Below, piece after piece: positions 1 to 7,083 of a stretch of DNA of 13,697 nucleotides (its first letter is position 1; every line of letters starts with the position of its first letter). Position numbers and translations under genes: made by a program. Under the pieces are notes generated by a model. The model searched no databases. It saw nothing but the letters and a program-made list of their open reading frames with translations, and was not told the origin of the DNA. Source of the stretch: Cyanobacteria bacterium Co-bin13 (GTDB lineage: Bacteria; Cyanobacteriota; Cyanobacteriia; Phormidesmidales; Phormidesmidaceae); NCBI GenBank assembly GCA_014534385.1, contig JACVRP010000050.1, positions 1-13,697 on the forward strand, in the 5' to 3' direction.

Positions 1-483
1 ATGAAAATAAGCCAACCTGGTCTGAAGCCGCCTTCTAAAGATCTCGATAGAGACTCTAGAAAGACAAATAGCCCCAAAAGACTGGCCAGAACCGAAGCTA
101 GCTCAAGAAAACACGAATTACAGAACTCAACTATCGTTGACGCTCTGATTCAGCACTCCATCTCTGAGCCCTTCTCCGGACTGAAGGCACTTATCACATA
201 AGCACCTTCGAATATTTAGTTTTTTGGAAATTCTTAATAAGAGTCTAACACAGACTGGCTGTGAGTCTGAGGGAATTATCCCCAGTATTTACAAAAAGCT
301 AAGGGAAATTTTTGAGCTCGGTAGGTTTCTGGAAGAGACTGCTGCTTAAGGGATTTAGCGCTCGCACTCAACCCCCGAGGCCAGGATAACGTCAGGGTTT
401 TCTTTCACTTACCGTGGGCTTGTCTTAGAATGAAGACAGATTATGTAAAATTTCGTAACTTAAGCCGCCCTTGCCGGTAGCCC
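1..483. other. Upstream region of sds without a convincing gene
   Basis: This stretch lies before the sds gene. A 66-codon open frame begins at base 1 and stops at 201. Its product is rich in Ser, Lys and Arg and resembles no family I know, and the frame may be cut by the window edge, so I do not call it a gene. From about 202 to 483 the sequence is AT-rich and non-coding in appearance. It holds a small inverted repeat (arms CAGACT at 251-256 and AGTCTG at 264-269) and a second one (TGTCTT at 421-426, AAGACA at 433-438) in the likely promoter area of sds. Confidence 0.5.
420..451 (+). promoter_or_regulatory. Possible sds promoter region
   Basis: This AT-rich patch lies 33-64 bases before the sds start. 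It contains TTGTCT (420-425, four of six matches to a -35 box), TAGAAT (426-431) and TAAAAT (446-451, five of six matches to a -10 box). The spacings are not ideal: TTGTCT to TAAAAT is 20 bases. A perfect 6-bp inverted repeat (421-426 with 433-438) overlaps it and could be an operator. This is inference from weak motifs only. Confidence 0.25.
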
Positions 484-1455
484 ATGACTTCAGCAACCTC
501 TCTTTTCGCGCCGGTTGAGACTGATCTAAAATTACTGACCAAGAATCTCAGGAACCTGGTTGGTGCCCGACATCCCATTCTCTATGCTGCTGCAGAGCAT
601 CTGTTTGACGCTGGCGGAAAACGCATCCGCCCAGCTATTGTGCTCCTGCTGTCGCGGGCAACCCTGCCCAGCCAGGACATCACCGCCAAGCATCGGCGAC
701 TCGCTGAAATCACGGAGATGATTCACACAGCTAGCCTGGTGCACGACGATGTCGTAGACGAAGCCGAGGTCAGACGTGGTGTGCCCACAGTGCACAGCAG
801 CTTTACCAACCGGGTGGCGGTGCTAGCAGGAGATTTCTTGTTCGCCCAGTCCTCCTGGTACCTAGCCAATCTGGACAACCTGACAGTGGTCAAGCTGCTG
901 TCTCAAGTCATTATGGATCTGGCAGAAGGGGAGATTCAGCAGGGGCTAAATCGGTTTGATGCCGAGCTGTCACTAGAGGCTTATCTAGAAAAGAGCTACT
1001 TCAAAACGGCCTCGCTGATCGCCAACAGCGCCAAAGCTGCGGGTGTGCTCAGTGATTTGCCAGAGGCAGCCTGCGACCAGCTCTACGGCTATGGGCGCAA
1101 TCTAGGACTGGCCTTCCAAATTGTGGACGACATCTTAGACTTCACTAGCTCCGATGAGGTGTTGGGCAAGCCTGCTGGGTCGGATCTCAAAAGCGGCAAT
1201 CTCACGGCCCCTGTCCTATACGCCCTAGAAGAAGCCCCGTTTTTAGCAACGCTGATTGAGAGAGAGTTTGCGGAGTCTGGTGATTTTGAGCAAGCTCTCG
1301 CTATGATTCACAGTAGTCGCGGAATTGAGCGATCGCGGGAACTGGCTGCTCAGCATGCTCGTCAGGCCCTTGACTGTTTACAGGTGCTGTCTCCCTCGGA
1401 GTCGCGTCAGGCTCTGCTGGATCTCTCTGAGTACGTGCTGCGCCGTCTTTACTGA
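484..1455 (+). CDS. sds: Solanesyl diphosphate synthase (trans-long-chain prenyl diphosphate synthase)
   Basis: This all-alpha, Mg-dependent prenyltransferase adds isopentenyl diphosphate units to an allylic starter, giving the C45-type chain used for plastoquinone. The 323-residue length is normal for the family. Visible motifs are GGKRIRP (44-50), the first aspartate-rich motif DDVVD (88-92) followed by the RRG that binds diphosphate (97-99), GDFLF (116-120), and the second aspartate-rich motif DDILD (215-219), followed by the GKP-x-x-x-D-L-K segment (228-236). The fifth residue before the first motif is Ala83. A small residue there fits a long-chain product; short-chain enzymes usually have an aromatic one. 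The start is the first ATG, with no clear Shine-Dalgarno sequence, which is common in cyanobacteria. The exact chain length is assigned by family, not seen. A PfkB kinase gene follows after 82 bases on the same strand. Confidence 0.93.
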   Translation: MTSATSLFAPVETDLKLLTKNLRNLVGARHPILYAAAEHLFDAGGKRIRPAIVLLLSRATLPSQDITAKHRRLAEITEMIHTASLVHDDVVDEAEVRRGVPTVHSSFTNRVAVLAGDFLFAQSSWYLANLDNLTVVKLLSQVIMDLAEGEIQQGLNRFDAELSLEAYLEKSYFKTASLIANSAKAAGVLSDLPEAACDQLYGYGRNLGLAFQIVDDILDFTSSDEVLGKPAGSDLKSGNLTAPVLYALEEAPFLATLIEREFAESGDFEQALAMIHSSRGIERSRELAAQHARQALDCLQVLSPSESRQALLDLSEYVLRRLY

Positions 1456-1537
1456 TTACAGGGTCTAAATCTGCCGTCGTTGGCTTGCCGCGTGAGGTTT
1501 CGGTAGGCTGTTTGAAACCGTCTGCAGGGACAGAGGC

Positions 1538-2566
1538 ATGAGTGGGAGAGTTATTTGCCTGGGCGAGGGGCTGATTGATCGGCTGTTTGGCCGACCCGAT
1601 CCATCCGAAAATCCCCTGGCCAACTGGCAAGATCTGCCGGGAGGTGCTCCGGCTAACGTGGCTTCGGCCTTAGTAAAGCTGGGCACACCGGCTGACTTTG
1701 TTGGCTGTTTGGGTCCCGATGCACCGGGCCAGCGGTTAATCCAGACACTGCAGGCGGCAGGGGTAGGCTGTGATGCCGTTCAAAGGCATCCCAGTGCGCC
1801 TACCCGAATCGTGCTAGTGATGCGAGATGCTAAAGGCGACCGGCAGTTTGTTGGCTTTCACCTGCCCGACCCGGCAGGATTTGCCGACGCTCACCTGCAG
1901 GCTGAGGCGTTAGATGAGTCGCTGTTTGCTGGAGCTACCTATCTGGTGATGGGAACCTTAGGTCTGGCCTATCCTGGTACGGGGGCAGCGATGGCTCAGG
2001 CCTTGACCTGGGCCCAGCAGTATGGTTTGACAACAATTGTGGACATCAACTGGAGACCTGCCTTTTGGCCAGAAACGGCAGCGGCCTCAGAGGATGATTC
2101 TGTGCCCTCTGCTCCTGCTCCTTCCCGCTCCCTTGCACCCCAACGCATCTTATCTTTTCTGGACCGGGTGGACCTCCTCAAGCTGTCGCAGGAAGAGGCC
2201 CACTGGCTGTTTCAAACGGATGACCCGCTGGCTATTCTCAGCCGCCTGCCCCAGCTGAAGGCCGTCCTGGTGACTGCTGGAGCCCAGGGCTGTTGCTATG
2301 CCACGCCGCAGGGCCAAGGCAAACTGCCCGCCTATAGTATTGAGAGCGAAGATACAACAGGAGCTGGCGATGCCTTTTTGGCCGGGTTTGTCCATCAGCT
2401 CGACAGCCGAGGCCTAGAGAGCCTGCAAGACCCATCGGCAATGGAGCAAATCCTGCGCTACGCCAGCGCGGTCGGAGCCCTGACGACGATGCGGCCGGGA
2501 GCGATGGCGGCCCAACCGCGAGCTAATGAAGTCGAAGCCTTTATCTACCTCAACCCTCTGCCGTAG
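1538..2566 (+). CDS. PfkB-family carbohydrate kinase (fructokinase-like)
   Basis: This is a ribokinase/PfkB-fold sugar kinase that transfers phosphate from ATP to a sugar hydroxyl, most likely fructose. The substrate is a family guess. The 342-residue protein shows the N-terminal signature GGAPANVASALVKLG (35-49), the central DINWRP (169-173 region) and the C-terminal signature DTTGAGDAF (272-280), in which Asp278 is the expected catalytic base and the GAGD forms the anion hole. Residues about 181-203 form a Ser/Ala/Pro-rich low-complexity insert directly after the DINWRP segment; many relatives are shorter here. The ATG at 1538 is preceded by AGGGA at 1526-1530, seven bases upstream, which supports the start. 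It lies 82 bases after sds and could be co-transcribed with it. Confidence 0.88.
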   Translation: MSGRVICLGEGLIDRLFGRPDPSENPLANWQDLPGGAPANVASALVKLGTPADFVGCLGPDAPGQRLIQTLQAAGVGCDAVQRHPSAPTRIVLVMRDAKGDRQFVGFHLPDPAGFADAHLQAEALDESLFAGATYLVMGTLGLAYPGTGAAMAQALTWAQQYGLTTIVDINWRPAFWPETAAASEDDSVPSAPAPSRSLAPQRILSFLDRVDLLKLSQEEAHWLFQTDDPLAILSRLPQLKAVLVTAGAQGCCYATPQGQGKLPAYSIESEDTTGAGDAFLAGFVHQLDSRGLESLQDPSAMEQILRYASAVGALTTMRPGAMAAQPRANEVEAFIYLNPLP

Positions 2567-2659
2567 ACGCTATTGCGGCCCTTAGCCTACGCTTGTAGCA
2601 ATGTGAGGGCCAGCCTGGCTCGGAAGCCGGGGTAAAACACACTTCAAAGATGCAAACTC

Positions 2660-3136
2660 ATGGGCCAGGAAATTGAGAGAAAGTTTCTTGTGTCTGGCGA
2701 CGCCTGGCGATCGCTCGGCACCGGCACACTGTACCGCCAGGGCTACATCCCCACTCCAGATAGCCGTACGGTGCGAGTGCGGCTAGTTGGGGATCAGGGA
2801 TATTTCACGTTAAAAGGCCCAGCTGTCGGGATAGTTCGACCTGAGTTTGAGTATCCTATTCCCGCTGCCGATGCTACCGAGATTTTAGAGACTCTTTGCG
2901 ATCCGCCCCTGGTTGAAAAAATGCGCTATCGCATTCCCCAAGGGGGGCTAGTGTGGGAAGTGGATGAGTTGTTGGGGGCCAATCAGGGGCTGGTTATTGC
3001 TGAGGTGGAGCTGCCCGACGCTGCCTACGAGCTGCAGCTACCCGAATGGGTGTCCACAGAAGTGACGGCTGACCCCCGCTACCTCAACGTCAATCTGGCT
3101 AAATGCCCCTTTTCCGAATGGACGCTACCGCGATAG
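2660..3136 (+). CDS. CYTH-domain protein (probable triphosphate-processing enzyme)
   Basis: This is a 158-residue single-domain member of the CYTH (CyaB/thiamine triphosphatase) superfamily, whose beta-tunnel enzymes bind triphosphates with divalent metal and hydrolyse or cyclise them. The N-terminal signature ExExK is intact (E4, E6, K8). Charged tunnel-strand residues follow: R38 and R40 (TVRVRL), K52 (TLKG), E62 and E64 (EFEY), K87 and R89, E100 and D102 (WEVDE), and E115 and E117 (AEVEL). The VTxDPRYxN end (135-143) is typical of short bacterial CYTH proteins. The length fits a stand-alone inorganic triphosphatase better than an adenylate cyclase, but the substrate is not visible. The gene has no obvious Shine-Dalgarno sequence. 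Its last 12 bases overlap the end of the convergent cruG gene. Confidence 0.85.
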   Translation: MGQEIERKFLVSGDAWRSLGTGTLYRQGYIPTPDSRTVRVRLVGDQGYFTLKGPAVGIVRPEFEYPIPAADATEILETLCDPPLVEKMRYRIPQGGLVWEVDELLGANQGLVIAEVELPDAAYELQLPEWVSTEVTADPRYLNVNLAKCPFSEWTLPR

Positions 3137-4363
3137 ATCGCCTGGGAGATCGGCGGAGAGCTTAGGGGTGTATTGACGGCCTCGCCACTGGGTTGGCTGT
3201 CGGGTAGAGGAAAGGCCAATCCGCAACACTGCCAGGACATCGGCTAGGGGGGAGAGCCAAAAGACCCAGCGACTTTGGGTTTGTTTGAAGTCGTAGGAGG
3301 GCCGAATGGCTGCCTGCAGGGCAAAGCGCACGGCAATAAGCCCCAGGTTGACCCCAAGTAAGCCCTGCAGCGGGCCGTTGAGAGATAGCCTTAGCCCCGC
3401 CAATATCAGCAGAACCGGCAGCACCAGCCAGGGCATTGCCTGCACTGCGGCTAGATACCAGAGATCCCACCACACTTGCCCTGGAGTGGCTGCGTCCTTG
3501 AGGTCGAGGGAACGGCCCCACTCCCGCCAGGTTTCTGCCATGCCTTCATACATTCTGACTTTTAGCAGCTGAGCGCCATCCCAAAAGCCAACTCTGGCTC
3601 CTTGGGCTGCGGCATGGCGGGCCAGCGTGACATCGTCACAGAAGGAACTCTGGGCAGCCGTGTATCCCCCCAACTGCTGCAGCACAGAACGGCGGCACAA
3701 GAAACATTGGCCGTTTGCCATCACCCGTTCGGCCCCGGCGGCTGTTGCTCCGGCGGGGCCAAAGCGGTAGACCAACGTCATCAGGAGGGCTGGCTGCAGC
3801 CACAGTTCGCCGGGGGTTTTGAGGATAAATTGGGGCGCGAGCGACACCAAATCGTATTGCTCAGCGGTGGCAGACCGTAGCAGGGAGGCCACGAGACCCG
3901 GCTGGGGCTGCGTGTCAGCGTCAACGCCCAAAATCCACTGGCTGTGCTCGGAACTGTGGAGAAAACCCGTATGCAGCGCCCAGGGTCGCCCGACCCAGCC
4001 TGGGGGAAGTGGATCGTCTGTGACCAGGCGAAAACGAGGGTCGCGGGTTGCGGCCTGCTTGACCAGGTCAGGGGTGCCATCGGTAGAGCGGCTGTCTACG
4101 ACAATGATTTCTCTGACCTCGTAGCCTTGACGGCTTAGCCCGGCCAAGCAAGGTCCAATACGGTGAGCTTCATTCAGGGTGGGTACTACGATACTGACGC
4201 TGCCTAGCTGATCAGGGGTGGCCGATTGAGGCTGTAGCGGTGGCCGCCGCCCTGGCCCCTGAAGCAGACGAGACAGCAGGACCAGCAGCGGGGGCAGCTG
4301 CAGCACTAGCAAAACAGCGGCTAAAGCCATTAACCAGGAAGGAGTAAAGAGTTCGGCGGACAT
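3125..4363 (-). CDS. cruG: Family 2 glycosyltransferase, CruG-type carotenoid 2'-O-glycosyltransferase
   Basis: This membrane glycosyltransferase is expected to attach a sugar to the 2'-hydroxyl of a myxol-type carotenoid. A helix at about 9-33 is followed by a GT-A catalytic domain: VPTLNE (60-65), DSRSTDGT (90-97), the metal-binding DAD (148-150), FCDDVTLAR (241-249, with the likely catalytic-base Asp pair at 243-244) and an EWGRSL segment (281-286) in the QxxRW position. Two or three membrane helices follow (about 305-326 and 333-350, perhaps 366-384). The 412-residue length is usual. The assignment to CruG rather than a generic GT2 rests on the cruF gene directly upstream; cruF and cruG are neighbours in Synechococcus sp. 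PCC 7002. The start ATG is at 4361-4363, with no clear Shine-Dalgarno sequence. The 3' end runs 12 bases into the CYTH gene on the other strand. Confidence 0.82.
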   Translation of the reverse strand: MSAELFTPSWLMALAAVLLVLQLPPLLVLLSRLLQGPGRRPPLQPQSATPDQLGSVSIVVPTLNEAHRIGPCLAGLSRQGYEVREIIVVDSRSTDGTPDLVKQAATRDPRFRLVTDDPLPPGWVGRPWALHTGFLHSSEHSQWILGVDADTQPQPGLVASLLRSATAEQYDLVSLAPQFILKTPGELWLQPALLMTLVYRFGPAGATAAGAERVMANGQCFLCRRSVLQQLGGYTAAQSSFCDDVTLARHAAAQGARVGFWDGAQLLKVRMYEGMAETWREWGRSLDLKDAATPGQVWWDLWYLAAVQAMPWLVLPVLLILAGLRLSLNGPLQGLLGVNLGLIAVRFALQAAIRPSYDFKQTQSRWVFWLSPLADVLAVLRIGLSSTRQPTQWRGRQYTPKLSADLPGDLSR

Positions 4364-4455
4364 GCAGGCTAGGGGGGAAAGCAGTTTGGGCTGCCCGTTG
4401 GAGCGCTATGCGGACTAACGGCTCGACCGGACAAAGCGCTGTGGTGAGTTCCAGC

Positions 4456-4490
4456 CTAAAGCCTTGGGACAATCTGCCCCAAGGCTTTAG
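4456..4490 (-). promoter_or_regulatory. Perfect 13-bp hairpin between cruF and cruG
   Basis: The arms are CTAAAGCCTTGGG (4456-4468) and CCCAAGGCTTTAG (4478-4490), fully complementary, with a 9-base loop. The hairpin sits in the 214-base spacer, about 87 bases downstream of the cruF stop and 92 bases before the cruG start. Neither strand has a T-run directly after it, so it is not a standard intrinsic terminator. It could be an RNA processing or stabilising hairpin, an attenuator, or a protein-binding site. The structure is seen; the role is inferred. Confidence 0.6.
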
Positions 4491-4577
4491 CAGTGGCATC
4501 GGTTGACAGCGCAGTTTGAAGCGAAACGAAAGTAGAGCTTTGAGCAGCCCTAATGATCTTTGATGATTTTGAGGGGC

Positions 4578-5534
4578 CTACTTGGTGACGACGCCAACTG
4601 AGGCGGGAGCAGGGACAACAGCGGCGTTGACTGGGCTACCAACTGTCACCGCTGTCGCAGACTCCATTGCCGACTCGGGCAGGGCGCGTGACCAGAACCA
4701 AACAGCGGGCAGTGCGCCCACTAGAATGCCCAGCAAAATGGGAACCCAGAACCCGGCTGCCAGGCTCATGACGGTAGCAAACACGAAGTTGCCAAGGTAA
4801 ACAATCAGGGGAGTGTTGAGCTCTTCGCGGCTGAGGTCGCAGCTCCGGGAGCGGCTTTGCCAGATCAGGGTTGCGATCGCAGTAAACACTGCCCCAGTGC
4901 CCAACCAGCCCGCAAAGTTTTGGTAAGGCATGCCGAAAAACGCACCAGGCTGGTGCCAATACCAGAAGGGCATTGCCGTTTGACTCATCGCTGGGTCTAG
5001 TACAAAGTCCCAGGAGGTCAGCAGCGTTGCGCCCAACAGGATAGCGGCACCAATCTTGAGCACAGCGTTGTTGGTGGCTTGCCCTGAACGCATCAGGCCG
5101 TTTCTGGCCAGCAGATAGGAGGAGAGCCCCAGATAAAACCAGGACAGAGGAATGGTAAACGGCACCAGGCCCGAAATTTTATAACCCAGCCCGTTGAGGT
5201 AGCTGTAGTGGCCGAAGGGAAAGCCGGTGCTGGTGCCCAGCAGCTCGCTGCTGAGTGAAATGCCCACGGCTGGAATCAGAAAACCCAGGAGGGCCGTCCA
5301 GCCCAGGGTGCGGTAGGCATGCAGGGCCACGGTTAGCGTCCCCAGCAGTATATAGACAACTCCCCCACCGGCCATGCTCCACTGAAACATCGTTTGCCCG
5401 GCAGGTACATGGGCCAGAAACTCTGGGTGGGGCATCACCCAGAGGAGGCCGGCCAGACCAAAGGCCATAGAGGCAAGATGGCCAAACAGACAGACGCGTT
5501 CAATGGTCAAGAGATCTCTCATGGCATTCCCCAT
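4578..5534 (-). CDS. cruF: Carotenoid 1',2'-hydratase CruF
   Basis: This polytopic membrane protein of the CruF/carotenoid biosynthesis family (formerly DUF422) adds water across the 1',2' double bond of the open psi end of a monocyclic carotenoid such as gamma-carotene, a step toward myxol glycosides. About seven or eight hydrophobic helices are visible (near 14-33, 52-72, 79-97, 122-142, 160-178, 206-224, 243-262 and 265-282). Family-typical polar stretches are ELLGTSTGFPFGHYSY (97-112), WDFVLDPAM (175-183) and WHQPGAFFGMPYQNFAGW (193-210), which carry the likely catalytic Asp, Glu and His residues. The Ala/Val-rich tail after 285 looks disordered. The first ATG is at 5534, but GGGGA at 5532-5528 lies five bases before a second in-frame ATG at 5522, so the true product may start at Met5 (314 residues). 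It is first in the unit with cruG. Confidence 0.88.
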   Translation of the reverse strand: MGNAMRDLLTIERVCLFGHLASMAFGLAGLLWVMPHPEFLAHVPAGQTMFQWSMAGGGVVYILLGTLTVALHAYRTLGWTALLGFLIPAVGISLSSELLGTSTGFPFGHYSYLNGLGYKISGLVPFTIPLSWFYLGLSSYLLARNGLMRSGQATNNAVLKIGAAILLGATLLTSWDFVLDPAMSQTAMPFWYWHQPGAFFGMPYQNFAGWLGTGAVFTAIATLIWQSRSRSCDLSREELNTPLIVYLGNFVFATVMSLAAGFWVPILLGILVGALPAVWFWSRALPESAMESATAVTVGSPVNAAVVPAPASVGVVTK

Positions 5535-5770
5535 GTGGTGTGCAGAGTGACAGTAGAAAAGAGCTTTCGGAAATCTTGTCTTGCTTTAGCGGTTTACTTT
5601 TACGCCCATTGATGAAATCGTGCCGCAAATCCTAAGTTTTGTAAATGTGTAGGAACGAATCAGTCTTGAGTTAGGACGACAGGGGTCACCCTCGAAACGG
5701 AGACAAAGTTCTATAGACTCTATAGGAAGGCGCTAAATGCCGGTTGTTTTTCAGGGCGTGAGGAAAGTCA
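5535..5770. promoter_or_regulatory. Divergent promoter region of cruF and the CofE-like gene
   Basis: This 236-base spacer must contain the starts of transcription for two genes that point away from each other. On the minus strand, TTTACA (five of six matches to a -35 box) lies at 5645-5640, but no good -10 box follows it. On the plus strand a hexamer CTATAG occurs twice, at 5711-5716 and 5720-5725, nine bases apart, about 45-60 bases before the GTG start. It provides TATAGA and TATAGG as possible -10 elements but no convincing -35. No hairpin or small gene was recognised here. Confidence 0.35.
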
Positions 5771-6952
5771 GTGACTACTGGTGTGATTGGGATTTTGCTA
5801 GCTGGCACGGTCGGCCTTATCGTGGCTGGGTGGCTGCTGCTGGAGGGGCAGTACCGCAAGCGTCGGGGCAATGACCTGGCCTTTGGTGCGGGGAAGTGGA
5901 ACTTGGAAGTCTATGAGCCCAATTTCTACCGCATTGTAGGAGAACCGGAGCTGATCAATCGTACTCCGGCCTCAGAGATTATGGTGCCAGAGCTCAGGGT
6001 TGAGACAACTCTACTGTCTGGCGCGCCCCTTAAGGACGTAGCTGTCAAAACCGAAGTTATTCCCCATCACCCCGATGCTGAGGCGCGGCCTGACGGCTAC
6101 TGGTTTGCCTACATCGTTAAGCTGAGGAAAAAAACTCGCCTGCAGATCCGCGTTGAGGTAGAAGGAAGTGACCTCAGAGCTCTCAAGGCCCTTTGGGTAA
6201 GAGTGCCCTACGTCACCTACGGCCCTCAGGGCCGAATTCCCAAGGTGGGCCATGTGGTTGTCCCCCTTAAGTTTCCCAATCCTGAGGAGCACCATAACTG
6301 GCGCTCGACCCCCGCAGCCGAAGTCTTGCCGGTGCCCACTCACCTGCTGACCCACCTCGATGATCCGGTCTCGGTCGTCAAACGCTACGTCGCTCCTCAC
6401 GCCCAGCCCGGCGATATTATCACCCTGGGAGAAACGCCGGTAGCCATCATGCAGGGCCGCTGGCGGCATCCTCAAGACATCCGGCCTGGCTGGGTGGCAA
6501 AGCGGCTGTGCTACTACTTCTTGCCGACCTCCAGCCTAGCGACTGCCTGTGGTATGCAGGCTCTGGTTGACATCGTGGGGCCGGTCCGGGTGCTGCTGGC
6601 GTTTTTGGGAGGCGCGATCGCAAAGGTTCTGGGCCAGCCCGGCATGTTTTATCAGCTGGCGGGAGAACAGGCCCGCCTGATTGACGATGTAACCGGTACC
6701 CTGCCGCCCTACGATCAGTTTATTGTTCTGGGACCGGCCGACCCCCAAGAGGTTGTCCTGCAAATTCGTCAGGCTACGGGGCTAGAAGCGGCCATCGTAG
6801 ACGTCAATGATTTGAAAGCGGTTAAGATATTGGCAGCGACTCCCAAAGTCGATGCTCAAATTTTGATCCAGGCGCTGCGGGACAACCCCGCTGGCAATGC
6901 TGATGAGCAAACCCCGCTAGTCCTGGTTCGGCCTGCAGCGCCATCGGCTTGA
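5771..6952 (+). CDS. Membrane-anchored protein with a CofE (F420-0:gamma-glutamyl ligase)-like region
   Basis: This is a 393-residue protein with a single N-terminal membrane helix (about 4-24) followed by a basic QYRKRRG stretch, so the rest should be cytoplasmic. Residues about 45-165 form a beta-rich region of unknown type. Residues about 186-390 resemble the COG1478 family: the PGDIITLGETPVAIMQGR segment (213-230) matches the family's PGDI...K...S.EGR strand, and LPPYDQFIVLGP (311-322), AIVDVNDLKAVKIL (341-354) and ALRDNPAGNADEQTP (368-382) match its C-terminal signatures. The recognition comes from memory of these motifs. Gln228 stands where CofE has the Glu of SEGR, so ligase activity is doubtful. 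Cyanobacteria generally make the Fo precursor but not F420, so another substrate or a non-catalytic role is likely. The GTG start at 5771 has AGGAAAG at 5761-5767 just ahead. Confidence 0.6.
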   Translation: MTTGVIGILLAGTVGLIVAGWLLLEGQYRKRRGNDLAFGAGKWNLEVYEPNFYRIVGEPELINRTPASEIMVPELRVETTLLSGAPLKDVAVKTEVIPHHPDAEARPDGYWFAYIVKLRKKTRLQIRVEVEGSDLRALKALWVRVPYVTYGPQGRIPKVGHVVVPLKFPNPEEHHNWRSTPAAEVLPVPTHLLTHLDDPVSVVKRYVAPHAQPGDIITLGETPVAIMQGRWRHPQDIRPGWVAKRLCYYFLPTSSLATACGMQALVDIVGPVRVLLAFLGGAIAKVLGQPGMFYQLAGEQARLIDDVTGTLPPYDQFIVLGPADPQEVVLQIRQATGLEAAIVDVNDLKAVKILAATPKVDAQILIQALRDNPAGNADEQTPLVLVRPAAPSA

Positions 6953-7083
6953 TGGGCCTCTAGTCTAGATGGGCCAGTCTCTCAGGCAAGTCTCCCACGA
7001 CAGGCCTGCCACAGGGACAATCCAGCCATCCCGATGCCGCCAGCACTGCTTTCCCTAGCGCATTTCAACCGGTATTCAATTCC

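Noticed and set aside
1..201. Open frame of 66 codons at the left edge
   Set aside because: It is Ser/Lys/Arg-rich without a recognisable domain, has no visible ribosome-binding site because it starts at base 1, and may be truncated. It is too weak to call a gene.
6011..6475. 154-codon minus-strand open frame inside the CofE-like gene
   Set aside because: It lies wholly within a well-supported gene and has no recognisable domain; it is a shadow frame of GC-rich coding sequence.
5771..6952. Calling this gene a working F420 biosynthesis ligase
   Set aside because: The N-terminal anchor, extra domain, altered SEGR-like motif and expected absence of F420 in cyanobacteria make the literal name unsafe.
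6951..6975. Direct repeat GATGGGCC after the CofE-like gene
   Set aside because: Two 8-base copies 17 bases apart, without other structure, can arise by chance.
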